From the NCBI RefSeq assembly GCF_900142755.1, contig NZ_FRCA01000002.1, positions 186,001 through 250,000 of the forward strand: DNA of 64,000 nt, given 5' to 3'. Under the pieces are notes generated by a model. That model saw only the letters and a program-made list of their open reading frames with translations. It had not been told where the DNA came from and did no database searches. The DNA comes from Halomonas cupida (GTDB lineage Bacteria > Pseudomonadota > Gammaproteobacteria > Pseudomonadales > Halomonadaceae). Shown piece after piece: positions 33,750 to 42,360 of this stretch; the first letter of the stretch is position 1, and each line of letters starts with the position of its first letter. A program made the position numbers and the translations under genes.

Positions 33750-34813
33750 GCGACACCAACCTGTCCACCATGGCAACGGCTGCGCCGATAATCCCCATAC
33801 CGGAGTTGTCATCCCTGAGTCTGGGCTTCATCCCGCTATTGGATGCTGCGTTGCTGGTGGTTGCCCGCGAAGGGGGTTTCTTCATGGCCGAGGGTGTCGA
33901 TGTCAGTCTGTCACGTGAAAACGCCTGGTCGACACTACGTGACAAGGTGGCAGCGGGAATGCTGGATGGCGCTCATATGCTGGCGCCCATGCCGCTGGCA
34001 ATGAGTCTGGGTCTGGCACGTGCCCCCTGCGAAACCCTGGCACCAGTCGTACTCAGCCGTCATGGCAACACCCTGGTACTCTCCGAGCGCTACGCTGAGG
34101 GCATGCCTTCACCAGGCCAGACTTCTCCCACCGACAACGCCCACCGATTGCGCCAGTATCTCGACCAGCGTCGGCAGACTGGTGCACGAGTTCCGGCACG
34201 CCTGGCCATGGTCTATCCCTGGAGCTGTCAGCACCTTTTGCTACGCCAATGGCTGACACTCGGCGATATCGATCCCCAGTCCGGAGTGGAACTGGTGGCA
34301 CTTCCACCACCACGCATGGTCGATGCCCTGCGCGAAGGTCAAATCGATGGGTTCTGTGTGGGAGAGCCCTGGGGGAGTCTTGCCCAGCACCGCGGTCTCG
34401 GTCGCATTGTCGCGCGTGGCGCCGACCTGATGCCGGGTCACCCCGAGAAAGTGTTGGGTGTCACGGCCTCCTGGGCAAGGCGCTACCCGGCGACACTGGC
34501 GGCCCTGATCCGTGCATTACGGGCAGCAGCCAACTGGCTCAACTGCGAAGTCGATGCCCCTCAACGCACCCTCGAGTGGCTGGCATTGCCTCCATACCTT
34601 GACCACAGCATCCAACATCTCGACCAGCAGACGCTCAGCAGTGACATCGCCGACCTGCGCCTGGGAGATGCGCTACGTCCGAATCTACCTGACTTCACCA
34701 CACTGGCCGGTCAGATGCAGGACCTGCTGGGACAACAAGGGCGTCAGATCGACTCGCCCACAGTGGAACAGTGCTACAGCGCTGTGCACTTTGATGCCGC
34801 AACGCACCAATGA
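33746..34813 (+). CDS. nasS: NasS-type nitrate sensor (NrtA/CmpA-like)
   Basis: Protein of 355 aa resembling the nitrate-binding NrtA/CmpA proteins (LSLGFIPLLDAALLVVAREG, then GAHMLAPMPLAMSLGL and GFCVGEPWGSLAQHRGLG). It lacks a signal peptide or lipobox, so it is cytoplasmic, as expected for NasS and not for an ABC binding protein. It is translationally coupled to nasT, and no ABC permease or ATPase gene is nearby. Known role of the family: nitrate binding releases NasT for antitermination. An NtrC-like dyad overlaps the stop codon. Confidence 0.92.
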   Translation: MSDTNLSTMATAAPIIPIPELSSLSLGFIPLLDAALLVVAREGGFFMAEGVDVSLSRENAWSTLRDKVAAGMLDGAHMLAPMPLAMSLGLARAPCETLAPVVLSRHGNTLVLSERYAEGMPSPGQTSPTDNAHRLRQYLDQRRQTGARVPARLAMVYPWSCQHLLLRQWLTLGDIDPQSGVELVALPPPRMVDALREGQIDGFCVGEPWGSLAQHRGLGRIVARGADLMPGHPEKVLGVTASWARRYPATLAALIRALRAAANWLNCEVDAPQRTLEWLALPPYLDHSIQHLDQQTLSSDIADLRLGDALRPNLPDFTTLAGQMQDLLGQQGRQIDSPTVEQCYSAVHFDAATHQ

Positions 34814-34818
34814 AGTGC
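34804..34818. promoter_or_regulatory. NtrC-type dyad, one mismatch
   Basis: GCACC-AATGA-AGTGC matches GCACC-N5-GGTGC at nine of ten half-site positions. It overlaps the end of nasS and lies about 80 bp before the nasB sigma-54-like promoter. Confidence 0.55.
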
Positions 34819-34894
34819 CAAACGCTCTTTCCGCTTCCATGACTCGCCTACAGAACGAATTCAACATCATGATATTCATCAACTTTATGAATTA

Positions 34895-34910
34895 TGGCCC
34901 GTAACTTGAC
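34895..34910 (+). promoter_or_regulatory. Sigma-54-like promoter of nasB-nirBD
   Basis: TGGCCCGTAACTTGAC has TGGC at -24 and TTG at -12 with the right spacing, but GA replaces GC at -12. Transcription would start near 34921, about 23 bases before P1 of the leader. Support comes from the parallel layout at nasA. Confidence 0.55.
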
Positions 34911-34943
34911 TGGTACTTGAGCAGTAACGGCCATCACAGCCGA

Positions 34944-34983
34944 GCGGTCAACGGCGATCGCAATTCCCCGGACAAAGACGTCC
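34944..34983 (+). promoter_or_regulatory. ANTAR-type RNA target in nasB leader
   Basis: P1 is GCGGTC-AACGGC-GATCGC (34944-34961): a 6-bp stem with one G-U pair and a hexaloop with A1 and G4. After an 8-nt linker, P2 is GGAC-AAAGAC-GTCC (34970-34983), also with A1 and G4. The P2 loop and 3' strand are the 5' strand of the terminator that follows, so the two folds compete. This is the arrangement known for NasT/NasR-regulated leaders. Confidence 0.82.
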
Positions 34984-35026
34984 TGGCATGCCTCCAGCGG
35001 TGGAGCGTCATGCCGGACGTCTTTTT
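34974..35026 (+). terminator. Intrinsic terminator in nasB leader
   Basis: AAAGACGTCC-T-GGCATG pairs with CATGCC-GGACGTCTTT, with CTCC-AGCGGT-GGAG at the tip and TTTTT at the 3' foot. It lies entirely before the nasB start codon, so it must be read through for expression. Confidence 0.88.
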
Positions 35027-35044
35027 CGTTTATGGAGACTGACC

Positions 35045-36394
35045 GTGACCCATCCCAAGCACATATCTCATCGACACGCACCACATCAGAGATCGCCACA
35101 TCAGCGATCACCACACCCGCATCTGGTCATCGTCGGCTATGGCATGGCTGCTCACCGGCTGATCGAGACATTGCGCCGCATGCCCGGCGCTCCCCAGCGG
35201 ATCACCGTGATCGGCGAGGAGCCCCAGGCAGCCTACAACCGCATCATGCTGTCTCCCTGGCTTGCTGGCGAGATCGACACCGCCGGGCTCACTCTGGCTC
35301 ATGCCGAACACAGCGACGGTCCACTGCTCATCCGTCGCTGTGGCCAGACGGTAGTGGCCATCCACCGTCAGCAGCAATGGCTGGAATGTGATAACGGCGA
35401 GATCATCCACTACGACCATCTGGTATTGGCGACAGGCTCACGCCCGGCAATGCCCGAGGTCCCCGGTATTGATCTCAAAGGGGTCTATGGCTTTCGTGAC
35501 CTGGCAGATGCCGAGGCACTAGCCACCGACGCCGATCAGGGCGGTCAGGCGGTTGTGGTCGGCGGCGGCCTGCTGGGTCTGGAAGCCGCCGAGGGACTTC
35601 GCAAGCGCGGCATGCAGGTCACCGTGTTGCAGCGCAGCCCGCGCTTGATGAACCGACAACTGGATGACACCGCGGCAGGCATGCTTGCCGAGGAACTGAT
35701 GGGGCGCGGCATCCGCCTGCATACCGGAGCACAGATCGCCGAGATCATCGGCGATGAGCATGGCAAAGCCTGCGGCGTACACCTTCAGGGCCAGCAGACT
35801 CCCCTGCCTGCGCAGGTTGTGGTGATCACCACCGGCATCACTGCCAATGTTGAACCCGGACGCAGTGCTGGACTCGCCTGCGATCGCGCCTTACTGGTCA
35901 ACGACCAACTACTGACTTCGGATCCACATATCTCTGCCCTGGGCGAGTGCTGCCAGTTCGAGCAGCATACCTATGGCCTGGTCGAGCCGATCTGGCACCA
36001 GGTCGAGGTGCTGGCTCTGCGCCTGTGTGGCACACCAGGCAATCCCTACCACGAAGCCAGTTGCGCCACTCGCCTGAAGATATCCGGTATCTCGCTGTTT
36101 GCCTTCGGACCCACCAAGGCCCGGCCCGAACATGAAGTATTGACCTACCGGGACAGCGAACAGGCGGAATATCGACGCCTCCTGCTCACCAACGGCCGTC
36201 TGGTTGGCGCCGTGCTGTACGGCGACACCCGAATGGGCCCATGGCTCTTCGAGCTCGCTCAGCAACGCCTATCGCTGGTATCCGTGCGTCATTCACTACT
36301 GCTTGGCCAGGCCGATACCGAGGCATTGATGGCCGAACAGTCCGCGACAGACAACTCTCCAGACCACCAGAAGCTCTCCAGGGAGGCCGCATGA
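35045..36394 (+). CDS. nasB: FAD/NAD(P)-dependent electron-transfer subunit of assimilatory nitrate reductase
   Basis: Flavoprotein of 449 aa passing electrons from NAD(P)H to NasA. The FAD Rossmann motif HLVIVGYGMAAHRLIETL begins at about residue 25, and the NAD motif QAVVVGGGLLGLEAAEGLRK at about 175. It resembles the N-terminal half of NirB but ends without a BFD [2Fe-2S] domain. The start is GTG, seven bases after GGAG and 19 bases after the leader terminator; no in-frame ATG precedes the FAD motif. The N-terminus is His-rich, encoded by a 15-bp repeat (35081-35110). Overlaps nirB by ATGA. Confidence 0.9.
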   Translation: MTHPKHISHRHAPHQRSPHQRSPHPHLVIVGYGMAAHRLIETLRRMPGAPQRITVIGEEPQAAYNRIMLSPWLAGEIDTAGLTLAHAEHSDGPLLIRRCGQTVVAIHRQQQWLECDNGEIIHYDHLVLATGSRPAMPEVPGIDLKGVYGFRDLADAEALATDADQGGQAVVVGGGLLGLEAAEGLRKRGMQVTVLQRSPRLMNRQLDDTAAGMLAEELMGRGIRLHTGAQIAEIIGDEHGKACGVHLQGQQTPLPAQVVVITTGITANVEPGRSAGLACDRALLVNDQLLTSDPHISALGECCQFEQHTYGLVEPIWHQVEVLALRLCGTPGNPYHEASCATRLKISGISLFAFGPTKARPEHEVLTYRDSEQAEYRRLLLTNGRLVGAVLYGDTRMGPWLFELAQQRLSLVSVRHSLLLGQADTEALMAEQSATDNSPDHQKLSREAA

Positions 36395-38970
36395 TGACCA
36401 GTCCTACCCCCTCGATTCCTCACAATGACAATCATAATGACAATGCGCGCCCGACACTGATCGTGATCGGCAATGGCATGGTTGGCCACCATCTGGTCGA
36501 ACAACTGGTCGAGCGCGAGGCCCACCAGCAATACCGCATTCTGGTGTTCGGTGAGGAGCGTCACCTGGCCTATGACCGCGTGCATCTGTCCGAGTACTTC
36601 AGTGGTCGCGATGCCGAGTCACTGTCCCTGTCGACCAGGTCGTATTACGCCGAGCACGATATCGAGTTGCACCTTCATGAAGCGGTGACTGCCATCGACC
36701 GCAGCACTCGCGAGGTCGTCACCGACAACGAACGCCATGCCTTCGACCGTCTGGTGCTGGCCACCGGCTCCTGGCCTTTCGTGCCACCGATTCCCGGCAA
36801 CGACGCCGATGGCTGTCTGGTCTACCGCACGCTGGAGGACCTCGATGCCATCCGCGAGGCTGCTGTCCAGGCCACCACCGGCGTGGTTGTCGGCGGTGGC
36901 CTGCTGGGACTGGAGGCTGCCAATGCCCTACGTGGGCTCGAGCTGGATACCGCCGTGGTGGAGTTTGCACCGCGGCTGATGCCGATGCAGGTCGACGCCC
37001 AGGGAGGTGAGCTGTTACGCGAGAAGATCGAGGGACTCGGCGTCCAGGTACTCACCGAGCGTGCCACCCAGCGCATCGAACCCGGTGAGACCAGCCGCCT
37101 GCGCATGGTGTTCCAGGACGACAAGGTGCTGGAGACCGACCTGATCGTGTTCTCGGCCGGCATCCGCCCTCGCGACCAACTGGCCCGGGATTGTGGTCTG
37201 GAAATCGGTGAGCGCGGTGGTGTGGTGATCGACGATCACTGTCTGACCAGCGATCCGGCGATCCTTGCCGTGGGCGAAGTGGCACTATGGAACCACAGCA
37301 TCTTCGGGCTGGTAGCGCCGGGCTATCAAATGGCCAAGGTAGCCGCTGACACTCTGACCGGCGGCGGCAGTGCCTTCACCGGTGCCGACATGAGCACCAG
37401 ACTCAAGCTGCTGGGGGTCGATGTCGGCGCCATCGGCGATGCCCACGGCGACCGCACTCCCGGCGCCAGGCAGTTCCGCTATTTCGACCAACTCAAGCAG
37501 GTCTATCGCAAACTGGTGGTGTCCAGCGATGGTCGCAGACTGCACGGTGCCATGCTGGTCGGCGACAACGCCGGCTATGACACCCTGATGCAGTATTTTG
37601 CCAACGGCCTGACGCTTCCCGATGACCCCGCCGCGCTGATCCTGCCCAGCAGCGAGGGAGCCCCGGCTCTGGGTCCGGATGCGTTGCCGGACAGCGCCAC
37701 CATCTGCTCCTGCCACAATGTCACCAAGGGCGCGATCAGTGCAGCCATCGACAATGGCTGCACTGACCTCGGCACGCTCAAGGGCACGACGAAAGCCAGC
37801 ACTGGCTGTGGCGGATGTGCCGCCCTGCTGAAGAATGTCTTCGATCATGAGCTGTCCGCGCGTGGCATGGAAGTCGATACCGCGCTCTGCGAGCACTTCA
37901 CGCATACCCGCCAGGAGTTGTACGACATCGTTCGTGTTGAAGGCATCAAGACCTTCAGCGAACTGATGGAAAAGCACGGCAAACATCTCGACGATGGCAT
38001 GCCCAGTCTCGGCTGCGATATCTGCAAGCCCGCAGTGGCCTCGATTCTGGCCTCCTGCTTCAACGAACCGATCACCGATGCCACGCATATTTCGTTGCAG
38101 GACACCAACGATACCTTCATGGCCAATATGCAGAAGAACGGTACCTATTCGGTGGTACCAAGGATTCCCGGCGGCGAGATCACTCCCGACAAACTCATCG
38201 CGCTGGGCGAGGTGGGTCGCAAGTACAACCTCTACACCAAGGTGACCGGCGGCCAGCGCATCGACCTGTTCGGCGCACGCCTGGAGGACCTCCCCGCCAT
38301 CTGGGGAGAGTTGATCGCCGCCGGCTTCGAGACCGGACATGCCTACGGCAAGTCCACACGCACCGTGAAGTCCTGCGTCGGCAGCGCCTGGTGCCGCTAC
38401 GGTGTCCAGGACAGTGTCGGCATGGCGATTCGCCTGGAGAATCGCTACAAGGGCTTACGCTCACCACACAAGCTCAAGTTCGCGGTCTCCGGGTGCACTC
38501 GTGAGTGCGCCGAGGCGCAGAGCAAGGACATCGGAGTGATCGCCACCGAGCACGGTTGGAACCTCTATGTCTGCGGCAACGGCGGCATGCGCCCACGCCA
38601 TGCCGAACTGTTTGCCACCGATCTCGACGATGTGACATTGATCCGTACCATCGACCGGATACTGATGTTCTACATCCGCACCGCCGACCGTCTGCAACGC
38701 ACCTCGGTATGGCGCGAGAACCTCGAGGGAGGTCTCGACTACCTCAAGGAAGTGATTCTCGACGACAGCCTCGGCCTCGGCGAGGAGCTCGACCGCCAGA
38801 TGCAGACGGTGATCGACAACTACGAGTGCGAGTGGGCCAATGCGCTCTCTGATCCCGAGAAACTCAAGCGTTTCCGCAGCTTCGTCAATGATCGACGCCC
38901 CGACCCGGACATCATCGTTACCGAAGAGCGTGGCCAGCCCAGACCTGCGCATCGCTCAGCATCGGCATGA
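36391..38970 (+). CDS. nirB: Assimilatory nitrite reductase (NADH), large subunit
   Basis: Siroheme enzyme of 859 aa reducing nitrite to ammonium. Domains in order: FAD (TLIVIGNGMVGHHLVEQLVE, about 22-41), NAD (GVVVGGGLLGLEAANALRG), BFD-like [2Fe-2S] (ATICSCHNVTKGAISAA at about 436 and STGCGGCAALL), the nitrite/sulfite reductase ferredoxin-like half domain, and the siroheme/[4Fe-4S] domain with VKSCVGSAWCRYG (about 660) and SGCTRECAEAQSKD (about 702). Start ATG follows GGGAGG and overlaps the nasB stop. A short HNDN repeat precedes the FAD domain. Siroheme is supplied through cobA in the divergent unit. Confidence 0.97.
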   Translation: MMTSPTPSIPHNDNHNDNARPTLIVIGNGMVGHHLVEQLVEREAHQQYRILVFGEERHLAYDRVHLSEYFSGRDAESLSLSTRSYYAEHDIELHLHEAVTAIDRSTREVVTDNERHAFDRLVLATGSWPFVPPIPGNDADGCLVYRTLEDLDAIREAAVQATTGVVVGGGLLGLEAANALRGLELDTAVVEFAPRLMPMQVDAQGGELLREKIEGLGVQVLTERATQRIEPGETSRLRMVFQDDKVLETDLIVFSAGIRPRDQLARDCGLEIGERGGVVIDDHCLTSDPAILAVGEVALWNHSIFGLVAPGYQMAKVAADTLTGGGSAFTGADMSTRLKLLGVDVGAIGDAHGDRTPGARQFRYFDQLKQVYRKLVVSSDGRRLHGAMLVGDNAGYDTLMQYFANGLTLPDDPAALILPSSEGAPALGPDALPDSATICSCHNVTKGAISAAIDNGCTDLGTLKGTTKASTGCGGCAALLKNVFDHELSARGMEVDTALCEHFTHTRQELYDIVRVEGIKTFSELMEKHGKHLDDGMPSLGCDICKPAVASILASCFNEPITDATHISLQDTNDTFMANMQKNGTYSVVPRIPGGEITPDKLIALGEVGRKYNLYTKVTGGQRIDLFGARLEDLPAIWGELIAAGFETGHAYGKSTRTVKSCVGSAWCRYGVQDSVGMAIRLENRYKGLRSPHKLKFAVSGCTRECAEAQSKDIGVIATEHGWNLYVCGNGGMRPRHAELFATDLDDVTLIRTIDRILMFYIRTADRLQRTSVWRENLEGGLDYLKEVILDDSLGLGEELDRQMQTVIDNYECEWANALSDPEKLKRFRSFVNDRRPDPDIIVTEERGQPRPAHRSASA

Positions 38971-39039
38971 TGCGCCGGAACTGCATGACACCTCGTCTCA
39001 ACCTCAACAATACGTTGGCCCAACTTCAGGAGTCTTCCC

Positions 39040-39408
39040 ATGACCACATCCTCTACCGCCCCCAGCGTCCAGACCTGGCAGCTTCTCTGTCAACACGATG
39101 ATCTGGTCGCCAATTCCGGCATCGCAGCCTGGCTGGAGACCGCCGATGGCCCCTGCCAGGTGGCGCTGTTCTACCTGCCCGGACGTTCGCCGGAACTGTA
39201 TGCCATCGATCACCATGATCCGCTGGCGGGTGCCAATGTCATTGCCCGCGGCATCGTCGGCGATGTCCAGGGTGAGCCGGTGGTCGCCTCTCCCCTCTAC
39301 AAGCAACACTACCGACTGGCCGATGGACAATGTCTGGAAGAGCCGCGGGTCATGCTGCGCAGCTGGCCGGTGGCCTTCGATGGAAACGCTGTCAGGGTCG
39401 CAGTCTAG
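39040..39408 (+). CDS. nirD: Nitrite reductase (NADH), small subunit
   Basis: Rieske-like-fold protein of 122 aa completing NirBD. Typical segments are TWQLLCQHDDLVANSGIAAW, then VALFYLPG and SPLYKQHYRLADGQCLEEP near the C-terminus. As in other NirD proteins, the Rieske iron ligands are absent (no CxH pairs), so it is structural. It follows nirB by 69 bp with AGGAG before the ATG, and ends the nasB-nirB-nirD unit; a GC-rich hairpin follows. Confidence 0.95.
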   Translation: MTTSSTAPSVQTWQLLCQHDDLVANSGIAAWLETADGPCQVALFYLPGRSPELYAIDHHDPLAGANVIARGIVGDVQGEPVVASPLYKQHYRLADGQCLEEPRVMLRSWPVAFDGNAVRVAV

Positions 39409-39417
39409 CAGGACGGA

Positions 39418-39440
39418 GGGAGCCGGCGCCCACGGCTCCC
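39418..39440 (+). terminator. Hairpin terminator after nirD
   Basis: GGGAGCC and GGCTCCC form a 7-bp GC-rich stem around a 9-nt loop, ten bases after the nirD stop. No T-tract follows. Confidence 0.5.
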
Positions 39441-39572
39441 CTCATGCTGTTCGTTCTCGCCCCATGGCTGGATCATGGGTCACCATACTCGACACGAAAA
39501 AACATGCAGAAACGCTAAAGTTGTTGAGTTCGCCCTTGCAGCATCGGCATGATGGTCCATGCTGTAGACAAA

Positions 39573-39618
39573 CAAGGGCACTGACTCCCCCAAACAGAGT
39601 CAAAGGGATATGCCCTTG
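39573..39618. promoter_or_regulatory. Two-part hairpin before phoH-like gene
   Basis: CAAGGGCA (39573-39580) pairs with TGCCCTTG (39611-39618). Inside, TGACTC pairs with GAGTCA, leaving an A-rich apical loop and a bulge on the 3' side. It lies about 145 bp upstream of the PhoH start codon and could be a leader structure or a terminator. Confidence 0.5.
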
Positions 39619-39762
39619 ATTCCCTTCCCACCAACACAAGGAGAACCTCTCTTACGCACGACGACACCTGCAGGCTGTCACATCCCTGACATCTTGCGCT
39701 GACAGTGTCGACATCGAGGCGTCATGTTGACGCCCAAGGTGACAATCAGGAGAGCTGTGCCG

Positions 39763-41166
39763 ATGGTACGCATCGACAAGAAGGCCACCCGACTGTACGT
39801 GCTGGACACCAATGTCCTGATCCACGACCCCGCTGCGCTCTATCAGTTCGATGAGCACGAAGTGGTCATCCCCATGACCGTGCTCGAGGAGCTCGACAAG
39901 CACAAGAACGGAATTCGCGAAATCGCTCGTACCGCCCGGCAAGTCAGCCGGACCCTCTCTGACCTCACTGCCAACGTGGACATCGCCCAGATTCGTCAGG
40001 GCATCCCCATCCAGCGTGCCGCTGGCCCCGAAGGACGTCTCCGCCTGCTGTGCTACAGCGATCTGGCGGCTCCCGACAACCTTGATGACTCACCCGACAA
40101 CCGTCTGCTCGGCGAAACCTGTCGCCTGCGTGACGAACGCCCCGATGCCTCGGTGATTCTGGTCACCAAGGACATCAACCTGAGGGTCAAGGCGGCCGCT
40201 CTCGGCGTTCCGGTTGAGGACTACCTGACCGACCGAGCCTTCGACGACACCGATGTAATGACCGATGGTGTCAAGGTCTACCCGGATGCCGGCCATGACC
40301 TGTGGGATGAGCTGGCCATGGAAGTCAAGGTCGAGCGCGAGGATGACCGGGTCATCTATCGTCTCAAGGGCGACATTCCGCAGGACTGGCATCTGGGCAT
40401 GCTGGTCGCAGACCATCCGCAGGAAGCCAGTTTCGAGGCCATCGTACGCGAGATGTCACCGAACCAGGCCACTCTCGAACTGTTGACCAACTACCGTCAC
40501 GGCGCCAGTGTGTGGGGCGTACATGCCCATGACAGCCGCCAGAACTTCACCCTCAACCTATTGATGGATGATGATATCGATCTGGTCACCGTGGCCGGCA
40601 GTGCGGGTACCGGCAAGACCTTCATGACCCTTGCCGCCGCTTTCCAGCAGACCCTCGACAGCAAGCGCTTCGAGCGGATCGTGTTCACCCGGGCACCCAT
40701 CTCGATGAGTGAGGATATCGGTTTTCTGCCGGGCACCGAAGAGGAGAAGATGTCTCCCTGGATGGGCGCCTTCCACGACAACATGGACAACCTGCTGCGT
40801 GACGAGCATGACGGCAGCTCGACCTGGAACCAGGACGCCACTCGTCAGTTGCTGGGATCAAGAGTGCAGATCCGTGCTCCCGGCTTCATGCGGGGGCGTA
40901 CCCTCAATGACACCTTCCTGATCATTGACGAGGCACAGAACTTCACACCCAAACAGCTGAAGAGTCTGGTCACTCGTGCCGGACGCAATACCAAGATCGT
41001 GTGTCTGGGCAATGTCGGCCAGATCGACACCCCCTACCTCACCGCCAATACCTGCGGCATGGCAGCCCTGGTACAGAACTTCCGACACTGGCCGCATGCC
41101 GGTCATGTCACCCTGCAGAGCGTCGAGCGTTCGCGCCTCGCCCTGGCTGGTGAAGAACTGCTCTGA
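39763..41166 (+). CDS. PhoH family protein (PIN domain plus PhoH ATPase)
   Basis: Two-domain PIN-PhoH protein of 467 aa, as in PhoH2 proteins described as RNA helicase/RNase. The N-terminal PIN domain begins RLYVLDTNVLIHDPAAL, with conserved acidic residues and LEELDKHKNG. The C-terminal P-loop ATPase has Walker A GSAGTGKT at about 279 and Walker B TFLIIDEAQNFTPKQLKSLV. AGGAGA nine bases upstream selects this ATG over one 13 codons earlier. Single gene, followed by a perfect 15-bp terminator stem. Confidence 0.93.
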   Translation: MVRIDKKATRLYVLDTNVLIHDPAALYQFDEHEVVIPMTVLEELDKHKNGIREIARTARQVSRTLSDLTANVDIAQIRQGIPIQRAAGPEGRLRLLCYSDLAAPDNLDDSPDNRLLGETCRLRDERPDASVILVTKDINLRVKAAALGVPVEDYLTDRAFDDTDVMTDGVKVYPDAGHDLWDELAMEVKVEREDDRVIYRLKGDIPQDWHLGMLVADHPQEASFEAIVREMSPNQATLELLTNYRHGASVWGVHAHDSRQNFTLNLLMDDDIDLVTVAGSAGTGKTFMTLAAAFQQTLDSKRFERIVFTRAPISMSEDIGFLPGTEEEKMSPWMGAFHDNMDNLLRDEHDGSSTWNQDATRQLLGSRVQIRAPGFMRGRTLNDTFLIIDEAQNFTPKQLKSLVTRAGRNTKIVCLGNVGQIDTPYLTANTCGMAALVQNFRHWPHAGHVTLQSVERSRLALAGEELL

Positions 41167-41200
41167 CAGTCCATGAACTGACCCGACTCCATCCACCTGA

Positions 41201-41235
41201 ACAACACCCCCAGCCATCACGGCTGGGGGTGTTGT
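41201..41235. terminator. Bidirectional terminator
   Basis: ACAACACCCCCAGCC and GGCTGGGGGTGTTGT form a perfect 15-bp stem with a 5-nt loop between the convergent PhoH and zinc-ribbon genes. It is the strongest hairpin terminator in the window by stem length. Confidence 0.82.
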
Positions 41236-41250
41236 GTAGAACCTCTTGTG

Positions 41251-41475
41251 TCAGGATCGGTCATCACGATTGACGACGTCCTCGATCAGCCTTTCCTCCT
41301 CGCTGCGAGGCTCTTTTTCCAGCATCGCCATGGCATCCGAATACAGACAGATGTAGGTGCGGCAGGACGCACAATGGACCTTCTCGTCCGGATTGTGCGT
41401 GCTCGGCACACGCATGTTATGGCTACCACATACTGGACAGGGCTTCGGAAGACGTAGATTCTCACTCAAAGACAT
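41251..41475 (-). CDS. Small zinc-ribbon protein
   Basis: Hypothetical protein of 74 aa with two Cys pairs, KPCPVCGSHNMRV and KVHCASCRTYICLY, spaced like a treble-clef or zinc-ribbon. The C-terminus is acidic and charged. GGAGGT seven bases before the ATG gives an excellent ribosome-binding site, which supports a real gene. It is monocistronic, and no specific family is recognised. A nucleic-acid or protein adaptor role is possible but unsupported. Confidence 0.75.
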   Translation of the reverse strand: MSLSENLRLPKPCPVCGSHNMRVPSTHNPDEKVHCASCRTYICLYSDAMAMLEKEPRSEEERLIEDVVNRDDRS

Positions 41476-41580
41476 GCTTATCACCTCCTCCTCTCGAACC
41501 TTGAGGCACTCCAGCCGACTTCAAGGCACGAGCGTCCGGCATTTTCATCAAGCGAAGTCTACTGCAGCATCAAGCGAGAC

Positions 41581-42249
41581 CTACTGCGCCAGACGTGATG
41601 TCATCCATTCACCGATATCGGCGATCTGCTGCGGACAGACCGCATGGGCCATCGGATACTGACGATAATTGGCGGTGTAGCCGAGCGTCTCCAGGCGCGC
41701 ATGGGCAGCGCGTCCAAGGGCTTCGGGGACCACAGGGTCCATATTGCCGTGATGTATCTCGATCGGCAGCCCGCGGTTGGCCTCTGCCAGCGAAACGGAG
41801 TCTGCCGTGGCAAGGTAGGTCGACATGGCCAACAGGCCGCCCAGCGGCTGATCAAGGCTCAATGCCGCTTCATAGGCCACGGCACCGCCCTGGGAGAAGC
41901 CAGCCAGCAGAATCCGGCGGCTATCGATACCGGCCGCAATCTGCTCGCGAATGATGGCCTGGATGCGTTGAGCTGAGCGACGCAACTGTTCCTCATCAAC
42001 GCGGCGGTCGAGGCTCATCTCCAGAATGTCGTACCAGGCCGGCATGACCATGCCGCCATTGACCGTCACCGCCAGCCGAGGGGCATGGGGCATGATGAAA
42101 CGCACCTGGGCGTAGTCGGGGCGCGGCATCATCTGCGCCACCGGCTCGAAGTCATGGCCATCGGCTCCCAGGCCGTGCAGGATGATCATACAGGCGTCGG
42201 CAGGCGCGCCACCGGTCGGGTTGATGACGATCTGGTCGTTGTCGCTCAT
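41581..42249 (-). CDS. Alpha/beta hydrolase, carboxylesterase/phospholipase family
   Basis: Cytoplasmic esterase of 222 aa, usual length for the EstB/YpfH-like group. The oxyanion region is MIILHGLGADGHDFEP. The nucleophile elbow is LLAGFSQGGAVAYEAAL with Ser at about 117. The acid is in HHGNMDPVVPEALG and the catalytic His in YPMAHAVCPQQIADIGEW, which completes the triad. It hydrolyses short esters or thioesters; natural substrate unknown. The ATG is the only reasonable start. Separated by about 110 bp from the upstream SLC13 gene on the same strand. Confidence 0.93.
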   Translation of the reverse strand: MSDNDQIVINPTGGAPADACMIILHGLGADGHDFEPVAQMMPRPDYAQVRFIMPHAPRLAVTVNGGMVMPAWYDILEMSLDRRVDEEQLRRSAQRIQAIIREQIAAGIDSRRILLAGFSQGGAVAYEAALSLDQPLGGLLAMSTYLATADSVSLAEANRGLPIEIHHGNMDPVVPEALGRAAHARLETLGYTANYRQYPMAHAVCPQQIADIGEWMTSRLAQ

Positions 42250-42360
42250 GGTTGTCTCGTGGCTCTGGTCGATAGACTCAAGGGGCGATGGCTTTCAGCA
42301 AGCCATTGAAATCGAGACGACACAGTAGCGCAAATGGCCGTGCCTTCGCGAGCCCCTCCC

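Larger units (their letters stand above)
39409..39762. other. Intergenic region nirD / phoH
   Basis: No gene is supported. It holds a terminator-like hairpin after nirD (39418-39440) and a long two-part hairpin near 39573-39618. Both are listed separately. Confidence 0.5.

Noticed and set aside
33746-34813. Nitrate ABC transporter binding protein
   Set aside because: No signal peptide and no ABC partners; coupling to nasT identifies it as NasS.
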